A stretch of DNA of 64,000 nucleotides, from positions 62,001 to 126,000 of the forward strand of contig NZ_SRPE01000011.1 in NCBI RefSeq assembly GCF_004785645.1, in the 5' to 3' direction. The notes beneath the pieces are model-generated. The model searched no databases and was not told the origin of the DNA. It worked only from the letters and a program-made list of their open reading frames with translations. Of this stretch, positions 33,756 through 42,114 are shown piece after piece. The stretch is from Empedobacter tilapiae. Its GTDB lineage: Bacteria > Bacteroidota > Bacteroidia > Flavobacteriales > Weeksellaceae. The position numbers were made by a program, and so were the translations under genes. Each line of letters opens with the position of its first letter. Within the stretch, counting starts at the first letter, position 1.

Positions 33756-35798
33756 ATGCAAGCACCTATTGCGAAAAAAATTGAACAAAAATTAGAAAAA
33801 CATGGAGATATCCGAATTGATAATTATTATTGGTTAAATGATCGAGAAAATCAAGAAGTTATTGATTATTTGACTCAAGAAAATGAATATACAAAAACTG
33901 TTTTACAAACAACTGAAGAGTTACAAACCAAGCTTTTTGAAGAAATGAAAGCACGAATCAAAGAAGATGATTCGTCTGTTCCATACAAAATGAACGGTTA
34001 TTGGTATTTGACAGAATTTCAAAAAGGCAAGGAATATCCAATTCACAAACGTAGAAAAGATAGTTTAGAGAATCCTGATGAAATTCTTTTCGATGTAAAT
34101 ACAATGGCAGAAGGTCATACGTATTACAAATTGGGTGGACTTTCTATTTCTCCAAATAACGAAATGTGTACGTTTGGAGTAGACGATGTTTCACGTCGAA
34201 TTTATACAATTCAAGTGAAAGATTTAAGAACAGGTGAAATTTTATCAGATAAAATTGAGAATACAACTGGAGGTTCTGTTTGGGCTGCAGATAATCAAAC
34301 GTTGTTTTATACAAGAAAAGATGAAGCTTTACGAGCTTACCAAATATGGAAACATAAATTAGGCACAAAACAAGAAGATGATGTTTTAGTTTTTGAAGAA
34401 ACAGATGACACATTTTCTGTATACGTTTATAAGTCTAAATCAAGAGATTATATCATAATCGGAACTTCAAGTACAGTTTCAGATGAATATAGATATATTA
34501 ATGCTAATCAACCTAATGCTAATTTCAAAATCTTTCAAGAAAGAGAACGTGATTTAGAATATTCAATCGAACATTTTGGAAATGAATTTTATATTCAAAC
34601 CAATAAAGATGATGCATTTAACTTCAAATTAATGAAAACTCCGATCGATAAAACGGAGCAAGAAAACTGGATTGAAGTAATTCCACATCGTGAAGAAACC
34701 TTCATTGAAGGTTTCGAAATCTTCAAAAACTATTTAGTCATTGAAGAACGTACAAATGGTTTAATCCAAATGAATATCAAGGCTTGGGATAAATCTGAAG
34801 ATTATTATTTACCATTTAATGAAGAAACTTATACAGCTGGATCTGGTACAAATCCTGATTTTGATACAGATACTTTACGTTATGGTTATACATCATTAAC
34901 TACTCCTACGTCTGTCATCGATTTTAATATGAAAGACAAAACTTCGGAAGTAAAAAAAGAACAAGAAGTTTTGGGTAGTTTTGATAAAGATAATTATGTA
35001 TCTGAACGTATTTGGGCTGAAGCAAGAGATGGTGAGAAAATAGCTATTTCATTAGTTCGTCACAAAGACACGAAGCTATCTGTTGAAACGCCATTGTTAT
35101 TATATGCTTACGGCTCTTATGGTTATACAATCGAACCTAACTTTAGTTCAGTTCGATTAAGTTTATTAGATCGTGGTTTTATCTATGCAATTGCGCATAT
35201 TCGTGGAGGTCAATATCTAGGTCGCGAATGGTATGAAGACGGAAAAATGTTAGAAAAGAAAAATACATTCTTTGATTACATTGATTGTGCAAAATATTTA
35301 ATCCAAAAAGGTTACACTTCTACTCCACACTTATACGGGATGGGAGGTTCTGCTGGTGGATTATTGATGGGAGCAGTTATCAACTACGAGCCAACTTTAT
35401 TCAACGGAATCGTAGCCCAAGTTCCTTTTGTAGATGTTGTAACAACAATGTTAGATGATACAATTCCTTTAACAACAGGAGAATACGACGAGTGGGGGAA
35501 TCCTAACAAAGAAGAATATTATTTTTATATGAAAGAATATTCGCCTTATGATAATGTCGAAGCTAAAAATTATCCAAACCTTTATGTTTCTACAGGTTTA
35601 CACGATTCTCAAGTACAATATTGGGAACCTGCAAAATGGGTCGCGAAATTAAGAGATTTAAAAACAGATAATAATATTCTACTTCTAGACACAAATATGG
35701 ATACAGGACACGGTGGTGCTTCTGGTCGATTTGAGTCGTTAAAAGAAGATGCTAAAGAAAATGCTTTCTTATTTATGTTAGAAGGGATAACAGAATAA
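33756..35798 (+). CDS. ptrB: Oligopeptidase B (S9A prolyl oligopeptidase family)
   Basis: The 680-residue serine peptidase cleaves peptides after basic residues; it lacks a signal peptide and so acts in the cytoplasm. An N-terminal beta-propeller (to about residue 400) is followed by the alpha/beta-hydrolase domain with Ser532 in MGGSAGGLLMG. The Asp is in STGLHDSQVQYWEP and the His in TGHGGASGRF. IRGGQYLGREWYEDGK is typical of OpdB. A TAAATTTG -7 box lies 26 nt before the ATG, so it has its own promoter. A 40-bp palindromic terminator follows. Confidence 0.95.
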   Translation: MQAPIAKKIEQKLEKHGDIRIDNYYWLNDRENQEVIDYLTQENEYTKTVLQTTEELQTKLFEEMKARIKEDDSSVPYKMNGYWYLTEFQKGKEYPIHKRRKDSLENPDEILFDVNTMAEGHTYYKLGGLSISPNNEMCTFGVDDVSRRIYTIQVKDLRTGEILSDKIENTTGGSVWAADNQTLFYTRKDEALRAYQIWKHKLGTKQEDDVLVFEETDDTFSVYVYKSKSRDYIIIGTSSTVSDEYRYINANQPNANFKIFQERERDLEYSIEHFGNEFYIQTNKDDAFNFKLMKTPIDKTEQENWIEVIPHREETFIEGFEIFKNYLVIEERTNGLIQMNIKAWDKSEDYYLPFNEETYTAGSGTNPDFDTDTLRYGYTSLTTPTSVIDFNMKDKTSEVKKEQEVLGSFDKDNYVSERIWAEARDGEKIAISLVRHKDTKLSVETPLLLYAYGSYGYTIEPNFSSVRLSLLDRGFIYAIAHIRGGQYLGREWYEDGKMLEKKNTFFDYIDCAKYLIQKGYTSTPHLYGMGGSAGGLLMGAVINYEPTLFNGIVAQVPFVDVVTTMLDDTIPLTTGEYDEWGNPNKEEYYFYMKEYSPYDNVEAKNYPNLYVSTGLHDSQVQYWEPAKWVAKLRDLKTDNNILLLDTNMDTGHGGASGRFESLKEDAKENAFLFMLEGITE

Positions 35799-35801
35799 AC
35801 C

Positions 35802-35841
35802 AAATACTAAAAGTCAACAAATTTGTTGACTTTTAGTATTT
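35802..35841 (+). terminator. 40-bp perfect palindromic terminator
   Basis: Positions 35802-35821 are exactly complementary to 35822-35841 with no loop base to spare. T residues follow. It lies 3 nt after the ptrB stop and just before the next gene. Confidence 0.8.
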
Positions 35842-35858
35842 TTAACCAAATCTACTCT

Positions 35859-36860
35859 ATGACTTTTATTTTCTTGATGTTTGGATTAGCAATTGCAGGA
35901 TTTCAAACACTCGTTCTCAAAGAAATTTGGCAAATAAATCTTCGTCCAAAATGGATTTTATTTCTTATAACTCCTCTATTAATAACTATTACAGATTATT
36001 TTTACGATGATCAAATCACAGCTTTTGTATTTTTTGGAACAATAGCATCTATATTTTTTATTGCAGTTTCTGGTATAATTTTTCATAATTCCACAAATTT
36101 TTATGAAGAATCGCGCAGTTTCAGACATCAAAAAAATTATAATGAAGTTTTACAAGATTATAATCAACCTTTTTACCTGAATCCTGTTTTGGGAATTGTA
36201 TATCAGCTCTATGTCGTTGCTATGATTGGAATTTATATTTTTGTACCAAATGAAGTTTATAAATCTGATTTAAATTATAAATTGATTGAACAAGATTTAG
36301 TTTTACAACTATTATCACTTTTTATATTTACTGGATTTTCCATTATTATTTTGTTGTACAATTATTTAGACGGAAACAAAAATTATATTCCTTCCATTTT
36401 CACCGGAAAAAGATTAGTTGCAACACCAAAAGAAAGCAGAATTAATAAGGCAATTACGATAAGTATTACGCTAATTTCATTCATAATTTTCTCTAAATTT
36501 TGTTACGATAAAGGAATTTATTCCAACTTAAAATCAATCTTTCAATCATTTGATTCATCATCATTTCTATCGATAAACACAGGAATTATTGCATTTATCA
36601 TTTTCAATTCTATTATTTTGATAATTAATCCATCACAAGTTGCAAAACGAAATATGATTCGCATTACAACGCTTATTCAATCTGCTTTTTTCAGTATTTT
36701 TTTATCAGCCGCAATTGCAATTCCTTTTATGATTTTGCAAGATAGATTGGCTTACTTCAATATGAGTTCGGAAATTCTTTTATTTTTAGGATTTAATATT
36801 GTTTTATTAGTGAACGAAATTTCACTTTTTGTAAAATACAGAAAAGGTATAATCGATTAA
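35859..36860 (+). CDS. Polytopic membrane protein, 333 aa, unknown
   Basis: The protein has about eight to ten hydrophobic helices (for example WILFLITPLLITITDYF, AFVFFGTIASIFFIAVSG and IGIYIFVP). It has polar loops such as NSTNFYEESRSFRHQKNYNE and a basic C-terminal end. I start at ATG 35859; an upstream TTG at 35823 lies inside the terminator palindrome. No family is recognised and no catalytic motif stands out. The downstream neighbour is another small membrane protein gene. Confidence 0.75.
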   Translation: MTFIFLMFGLAIAGFQTLVLKEIWQINLRPKWILFLITPLLITITDYFYDDQITAFVFFGTIASIFFIAVSGIIFHNSTNFYEESRSFRHQKNYNEVLQDYNQPFYLNPVLGIVYQLYVVAMIGIYIFVPNEVYKSDLNYKLIEQDLVLQLLSLFIFTGFSIIILLYNYLDGNKNYIPSIFTGKRLVATPKESRINKAITISITLISFIIFSKFCYDKGIYSNLKSIFQSFDSSSFLSINTGIIAFIIFNSIILIINPSQVAKRNMIRITTLIQSAFFSIFLSAAIAIPFMILQDRLAYFNMSSEILLFLGFNIVLLVNEISLFVKYRKGIID

Positions 36861-36878
36861 TTCTTCTAATAAATCGCT

Positions 36879-36914
36879 GATTTTACCTAAATTTACAACA
36901 AAGCTTTGTAATTT
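36879..36914 (+). repeat. Upstream element, copy 1
   Basis: A 36-bp sequence is repeated with a single mismatch at 37328-37363. It contains TAAATTTA (-7-like) and the near-palindrome TTACAACAAAGCTTTGTAA. This copy lies 17 nt before the ATG of the small membrane protein gene. Confidence 0.9.
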
Positions 36915-36931
36915 CTAGAAACTGTTTTAAA

Positions 36932-37213
36932 ATGAAATTTAAACTTACACCGATTTTAATTGTATTGAGTATTTTAGAACTCTTCCTTTTATTTATGTCT
37001 ATAAACTATCTTTTTATTGATAATAATGGTGGAAATGCCTTGGGTGGAACAATCGCTTTTTTTGGATTAATTATTTTCTTTTTTATTTTATTAATTGAAC
37101 AACTTATTATAATAAGTATAAAAATTCCGATAAAATTTATTTGGATCATTGAATCTATAGTCTTATTGATTTCAATTATTTATGTTTATTATAATGGGAT
37201 ATCTATCGGATAA
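36932..37213 (+). CDS. Small membrane protein, 93 aa, unknown
   Basis: Three hydrophobic helices fill the 93-residue protein (IVLSILELFLLFMSI, GGTIAFFGLIIFFFILLIEQ and WIIESIVLLISIIYVYYNG). Loops are very short and there are no obvious functional motifs. The duplicated 36-bp upstream element places it under control similar to recQ. Nothing further can be said. Confidence 0.7.
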   Translation: MKFKLTPILIVLSILELFLLFMSINYLFIDNNGGNALGGTIAFFGLIIFFFILLIEQLIIISIKIPIKFIWIIESIVLLISIIYVYYNGISIG

Positions 37214-37327
37214 TATAAAAAATGATAAATTCATTGATTAAGTAATTAAACTAAAATCACCCCATTATTTTTCCTATAAAAGCATAAAATTAACTAATGA
37301 AGTTTTAAGTTTAAACATAAAATCACA

Positions 37328-37363
37328 GATTTTACTTAAATTTACAACAAAGCTTTGTAATTT
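37328..37363 (+). repeat. Upstream element, copy 2 (recQ)
   Basis: The second copy of the 36-bp element ends inside the recQ start codon. Its TAAATTTA (37337-37344) lies 25 nt before the TTG start, the spacing of -7 boxes elsewhere in the window. Confidence 0.9.
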
Positions 37364-39224
37364 GACACCAAAAGAAATTCTTTTTAAGTATTGGAATTAT
37401 TCTTCTTTCAAAACGCCGCAAGAGGAAATCATCTCAAGTGTTTTGGAAGGGAAAGATACGTTGGCAATTTTGCCGACTGGTGGCGGAAAATCTATCTGTT
37501 ATCAAGTTCCAGCAATTATTTTTGATGGATTAACATTGGTCATTTCACCGCTTATTGCGTTAATGAAAGATCAAGTTCAGAATCTAAAATCTAAAGGAAT
37601 TTCTACGGCATATATCACCAATGAAATTGATCAAAATACAATTGGGAAAATTTTGGACGATTGTCAAAACAACAAAATCAAATTATTATATGTTTCGCCA
37701 GAGCGTTTGCAAAATAGAACTTTTGTCGATCGATTAAAACAAATCAATATTAGTTTGCTTGCTGTTGACGAAGCACATTGTGTTTCTGAATGGGGACACG
37801 ATTTTCGACCTGCATATCATCGAATTTCAAGATTAAAAACTATTCTTCCTAAAGTTCCAATCCTAGCTTTGACAGCAACGGCAACAGAAAAAATTCAGCA
37901 AGAAATTGTAGAAAAACTTGAATTAAATCAACCCGATGTTTTTAAATCTTCTTTAAAAAGAGAAAATCTTTCATACAATGTTTTTCTTTCTGCTGATAAG
38001 AAAAATGATTTGATTTATTATTTAAAAAAATATCCTGGTTCGAGTATTATTTTTGTTCGAAATCGAAAATTAACCTACGAAATTGCAATTTTTTTAAGTC
38101 AAAATGGATTTGATGCCGATTTTTTTCATGCAAAATTAACGAAAGACGAAAAAGAACAAAAGCAACAAGATTGGATGTTGAGTAATTCGCGAATTATGGT
38201 TTCGACAAATGCGTTTGGAATGGGAATCGACAAACCAAATGTTCGTACCGTTTTTCATATCGATTTGCCACAAGGAATAGAAGCGTATTATCAAGAAGTT
38301 GGGCGCGCTGGGCGTGATGAACAGGAATCCTATGGAATTTATTTGTACAATCCTGATGATCGAATTCAAGCAGAAAATATTTTCAAAGCAAATTTACCTT
38401 CGCAACAAGATTTTATCAAAATTGGAAATTGTTTATTTAGTCAATTGCAATTGGCGGAAGGCGAATTAACGGAAATGAATTATCAGTTGGATATTCCAAA
38501 ATTTACAGAAAAATTTGGTTTAAATCTTAAAATGGTTCTTCAATTTTTAGAATTTCTCAATACGAAAGAAGTCATTCAGCAAAAAAATTATTCACAAAAT
38601 AGTAGTATTCAAATTTTGGCGTCACCACATTCGATTAATTTGAATGAAAACCGAATTTTTGATTATTTACAACGTCATTATCCTGGAATTTATACTTATA
38701 ATAGAGAAATTTCGGAAAGTAAAATGGCGTTTGAGTTGCACATGAGTATTGGCGACATTAGAAATAGCTTACACGAATATGCAAAAAATGGTTCTATTGA
38801 TTATTCGGATCGATTTTTAGCGCGATTTAGATTTCTTGTTCCGCGCGATTCGAATGCGTTTAAAAATAAATTGTGGAAAGATTTCGAATCAATTCAAGTA
38901 AATAACTGGAAACGTTTGCAAGCAATGGCTTATTATGCCGAACAAAATACAATTTGTCGAGAACGTTTGTTATTTGGATATTTTAATCAAAAATCTGATC
39001 AAAATTGTGGTAAATGTGATGTTTGTCAATCCAAAAAACAAAATGAAAACTTTAATTCATCTGATTTAATTGAATATTTGAAAGAAGGTACAAAAACGCA
39101 AGCCGAAATCCTTTCAAAATTCATAAATTCGCCAAAAGATAAAATCGTCGAAGAATTGCAATATTTGATAGACGAAATGCGAGTTCAACCAATTGGATTC
39201 GATTCTTATAAACTAATAGAATAA
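37362..39224 (+). CDS. recQ: ATP-dependent DNA helicase RecQ
   Basis: A 3'-5' helicase of 620 residues for recombination and fork repair. Motif 0 is FKTPQEEII, motif I is LPTGGGKSICYQ, motif II is VDEAHCVSEWGHDFRP and motif VI is YYQEVGRAGRDE. The zinc-binding site is present as CRERLLFGYF and CGKCDVC. The C-terminal part is short and has no evident HRDC domain, so this is the compact RecQ form. TTG 37362 is the only start near the family N-terminus. fmt follows after 2 nt, forming an operon. Confidence 0.95.
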   Translation: MTPKEILFKYWNYSSFKTPQEEIISSVLEGKDTLAILPTGGGKSICYQVPAIIFDGLTLVISPLIALMKDQVQNLKSKGISTAYITNEIDQNTIGKILDDCQNNKIKLLYVSPERLQNRTFVDRLKQINISLLAVDEAHCVSEWGHDFRPAYHRISRLKTILPKVPILALTATATEKIQQEIVEKLELNQPDVFKSSLKRENLSYNVFLSADKKNDLIYYLKKYPGSSIIFVRNRKLTYEIAIFLSQNGFDADFFHAKLTKDEKEQKQQDWMLSNSRIMVSTNAFGMGIDKPNVRTVFHIDLPQGIEAYYQEVGRAGRDEQESYGIYLYNPDDRIQAENIFKANLPSQQDFIKIGNCLFSQLQLAEGELTEMNYQLDIPKFTEKFGLNLKMVLQFLEFLNTKEVIQQKNYSQNSSIQILASPHSINLNENRIFDYLQRHYPGIYTYNREISESKMAFELHMSIGDIRNSLHEYAKNGSIDYSDRFLARFRFLVPRDSNAFKNKLWKDFESIQVNNWKRLQAMAYYAEQNTICRERLLFGYFNQKSDQNCGKCDVCQSKKQNENFNSSDLIEYLKEGTKTQAEILSKFINSPKDKIVEELQYLIDEMRVQPIGFDSYKLIE

Positions 39225-39226
39225 AA

Positions 39227-40168
39227 ATGCGAGTAGTCTTTATGGGTACGCCCGAATTTGCGGCGACATCTTTGAATGAAATCAATACAAATAGTCATCA
39301 CGAAATAGTTGGAGTTGTTACTGTTCCAGATAAACCGTCTGGTAGAGGGCAAAAAATGAATATTTCTGATGTCAAAAAATATGCAGTTGAACATAATTTG
39401 CCTTTAGCACAACCAGAAAAATTACGCGACGAAGCTTTTATCGAAACATTAAAAAGCTGGAATGCGGATGTTTTTGTTGTAGTGGCTTTTCGTATGTTGC
39501 CGCAAGTTGTTTGGTCAATTCCGTCGAAAGGAACTTTTAATTTACATGGTTCACTTCTTCCACAATATCGTGGTGCAGCTCCTATCAATTGGGCTGTGAT
39601 GAATGGTGATCAGGAAACTGGAGTAACGACCTTCTTAATTGATGAAAAAATTGATACTGGAAATATCTTAATTTCTGATAAAGTAGAAATTGGAGAAAAT
39701 GATAATGTAGGAAAAATTCATGACGAATTAATGCATATCGGTGCAAAATTAGTTGTGAAAACTTTGGATGGTTTAGAAAATGATTCATTAAAACCGCATC
39801 CACAAGACGAAACAACAGAATTGAAACATGCTCCAAAAATCTTTAAAGAAGATTGTAAAATAGATTGGAACGATTCAATCAATGCTATTCACAACAAAAT
39901 TAGAGGACTTTCTCCTTATCCTTGTGCGTGGACAACTTTTGGAAATGGCGAAAATTACAAATCGTTAAAAATATATGCTGGTCTAAAAACGGATATTGTT
40001 ATTGATGGAAAAGATTATCAATTGATTTTACAAAAAAATAACCTTTATATCAATCTACCTCAAGGAGTTTATGAAATTTTAGAACTTCAACCGGAAGGAA
40101 AGCGTCGTATGACAGCCAAAGATTTCATCAACGGACATCAAAACGAGGATACCTTATTCGTAAAATAA
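39227..40168 (+). CDS. fmt: Methionyl-tRNA formyltransferase
   Basis: Fmt formylates initiator Met-tRNA with 10-formyl-THF. The 313 residues show MRVVFMGTPEFA at the start. HGSLLPQYRGAAPINWAV contains the SLLPxYRG signature, and TTFLIDEKIDTGNIL follows. The C-terminal OB-like domain begins near IHNKIRGLSPYPCAWTTF. Length is normal. It is translated from an ATG 2 nt after the recQ stop and is probably transcribed with recQ. Confidence 0.96.
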   Translation: MRVVFMGTPEFAATSLNEINTNSHHEIVGVVTVPDKPSGRGQKMNISDVKKYAVEHNLPLAQPEKLRDEAFIETLKSWNADVFVVVAFRMLPQVVWSIPSKGTFNLHGSLLPQYRGAAPINWAVMNGDQETGVTTFLIDEKIDTGNILISDKVEIGENDNVGKIHDELMHIGAKLVVKTLDGLENDSLKPHPQDETTELKHAPKIFKEDCKIDWNDSINAIHNKIRGLSPYPCAWTTFGNGENYKSLKIYAGLKTDIVIDGKDYQLILQKNNLYINLPQGVYEILELQPEGKRRMTAKDFINGHQNEDTLFVK

Positions 40169-40241
40169 GTACTTATTTACTGATTTTTGACACAAATTTC
40201 ATAAAATTTTGCATTTTTATTGAAATTTTTTGCGTTGAAAC

Positions 40242-40271
40242 TTGCACAAATAAAGGGAAAGAGTATATTTG
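40242..40271 (+). promoter_or_regulatory. Promoter of the HU gene
   Basis: TTG (40242-40244), a 19-nt spacer and TATATTTG (40264-40271) match the Bacteroidota -33/-7 promoter pattern. The start codon lies 30 nt after the box. Confidence 0.75.
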
Positions 40272-40300
40272 TGTATAAATTAATTTAAAAAGTTACAACT

Positions 40301-40588
40301 ATGAACAAATCAGAACTTATCGATGCGATTGCAGCTGACGCTGGAATTTCTAAAGAAGCTGCTAAAAAAGCCTTAAACTCATTTACAGAAAATGTAACTA
40401 AAGCTTTAGCAAAAGGAGACAAAGTTGCTTTAGTAGGATTCGGTACTTTCTCAACTTCTGAGAGAGCTGCAAGAACAGGTATCAACCCACAAACTAAAAA
40501 AGAAATCAAAATTGCTGCTAAAACAGTAGCTAAATTTAAAGCTGGATCTGAATTATCAGGAGCAGTTGATACAAAAAAGAAAAAATAA
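40301..40588 (+). CDS. hup: DNA-binding protein HU
   Basis: The 95-residue nucleoid protein has [39 protein letters not shown] (conserved GFGTF) and a shortened beta-arm region with [17 protein letters not shown] follows, and a basic tail DTKKKK extends the usual 90 residues. It bends DNA and compacts the chromosome. It has a strong promoter and a strong terminator, in line with high expression. Confidence 0.95.
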   Translation: MNKSELIDAIAADAGISKEAAKKALNSFTENVTKALAKGDKVALVGFGTFSTSERAARTGINPQTKKEIKIAAKTVAKFKAGSELSGAVDTKKKK

Positions 40589-40604
40589 TATTTCTGATAA
40601 AATA

Positions 40605-40634
40605 AAAAAATCCACTCGTTTGAGTGGATTTTTT
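40605..40634 (+). terminator. Terminator of HU
   Basis: A 13-bp perfect stem (40605-40617 with 40622-40634) with a GTTT loop and T run. Confidence 0.9.
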
Positions 40635-40664
40635 TATGCCTTGAAATTTAATTAATTCCTCAAA

Positions 40665-40696
40665 AAAAATCCTTCAAGTATTCTTGAAGGATTTTT
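40665..40696 (-). terminator. Terminator of the porin-MFS operon
   Basis: A 14-bp perfect stem (40665-40678 with 40683-40696). On the minus strand it ends in a T run, 20 nt past the MFS stop. Confidence 0.85.
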
Positions 40697-40716
40697 ACAT
40701 TTTGTCTATTTTGATT

Positions 40717-42099
40717 TTAATTATCTTCTGTTAAATCTGTTTTGTATGTTTCTGGAATTGTAAAGTAATTCACTAAAATTGCAATAAAGATTAATATCAA
40801 CGGATAAGCTAATCCGATATAAGGTGACATGGCGGCTGAAACAATAATTGTACTTTTGATTAATTCCGTTACAAAAGTTGTTGCTCCTCCAATAAATCCA
40901 TTCCCCATATTTTGTGCAAATCCCATACTTGTATAACGAATTTTAGTTGGGAAAATTTCTAACATAAATGCACCAAGCGGTCCGTAAGTTGCTGCTCCTG
41001 CAATCGAGGTAATTAAACTTACAACTACAATTCCGAAAACTGCTAAATTCGAAATATCATGAACTTCTTTCAATCCTTCTGGATTTCCTAATTTCATGTA
41101 CAAGAAAAATGATAATGGAATTAAGATAAAACTACAAATCATTCCACCTAACATAACTGGTTTACGGCCTATTTTATCACTTAATGCACCAAACCATTGA
41201 TAGAAAAATGAACTAAATAATGTAGAGCATAAAACAACAATTAAAACTGTTTCGTAAGGTAAATTAACCGCTCTTTGCAAAAAGAAAAGCGTTACAAATA
41301 AAGTTGTTTGCATAATTGTACTTTGTGCTGCATTTCCTCCAAAAATTGCTTTCAACATCAATTTTACATTTCCTGGTGTTGTAAAAGCATCTTTAATTGG
41401 TGTTTTAGATGTTTTTCCTTCTTTTTTTAATTGTTCGAAAATTGGACTTTCATGTAAACGTTGACGAATAAAGTAGCTCAAAATTACCAATATTCCACTA
41501 AATAAAAATGGAATTCTCCATCCAAAACTTGCAAAAGCCTCTTCTGATAAAAATGATTGTGTTAAGAAAACAACTGATAAACATAATAATAATCCAATTG
41601 GAACAGTTGCTTGAATAAACCCTGTGTAAAATCCTCGCTTCTCTGCTGGCGCATGTTCTGCTACATAAATTACCGCACCTGCATATTCTCCACTAATTGC
41701 AAGTCCTTGCATAATGCGGCAAAACAATAATAAAACAGGAGCAAACCATCCTACATTATCAAAAGTTGGAATACAACCAATCAAGAATGTTGCTGCTCCC
41801 ATCATAATTAAAGAAACTAAGAATGAATATTTTCTACCAATACGATCTCCAATACTCCCAAAAATTAATGATCCAATCGGACGGAACATAAATGATGAAA
41901 CCACTACGGCAAGTGTTTCTAAGAAATGTGACGAACCATCGTTAGGAAATAATTGTGTTGATAATACACTAGCTAAGATGATTGCCAAGAACATATCGTA
42001 CCATTCGATTAAGGTTCCGACAGATGATGCTAAAATAATTTGGAAAATATTATCCTTCTTCGCAACTGTTTGCGAAGTATCTAAAGTATTTGTACTCAT
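40717..42099 (-). CDS. MFS transporter, metabolite:H+ symporter type
   Basis: The 460-residue carrier has 12 predicted helices and the MHS-family hallmarks: GTLIEWYDMFLAIILAS in helix 1, RPIGSLIFGSIGDRIGRKYS (loop 2-3 motif) and GEYAGAVIYVAEHAPAEKRG. Relatives include ProP, ShiA and citrate/alpha-ketoglutarate permeases, so an organic acid or zwitterion is the probable substrate. It lies 15 nt downstream of an outer-membrane porin gene and is evidently co-expressed with it. Confidence 0.92.
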   Translation of the reverse strand: MSTNTLDTSQTVAKKDNIFQIILASSVGTLIEWYDMFLAIILASVLSTQLFPNDGSSHFLETLAVVVSSFMFRPIGSLIFGSIGDRIGRKYSFLVSLIMMGAATFLIGCIPTFDNVGWFAPVLLLFCRIMQGLAISGEYAGAVIYVAEHAPAEKRGFYTGFIQATVPIGLLLCLSVVFLTQSFLSEEAFASFGWRIPFLFSGILVILSYFIRQRLHESPIFEQLKKEGKTSKTPIKDAFTTPGNVKLMLKAIFGGNAAQSTIMQTTLFVTLFFLQRAVNLPYETVLIVVLCSTLFSSFFYQWFGALSDKIGRKPVMLGGMICSFILIPLSFFLYMKLGNPEGLKEVHDISNLAVFGIVVVSLITSIAGAATYGPLGAFMLEIFPTKIRYTSMGFAQNMGNGFIGGATTFVTELIKSTIIVSAAMSPYIGLAYPLILIFIAILVNYFTIPETYKTDLTEDN

Positions 42100-42114
42100 G
42101 TTTTTTGTATGATA

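Noticed and set aside
36879-37363. The 36-bp duplication as a target-site duplication of a transposon
   Set aside because: Between the copies is only the small membrane protein gene, without terminal inverted repeats or a transposase.
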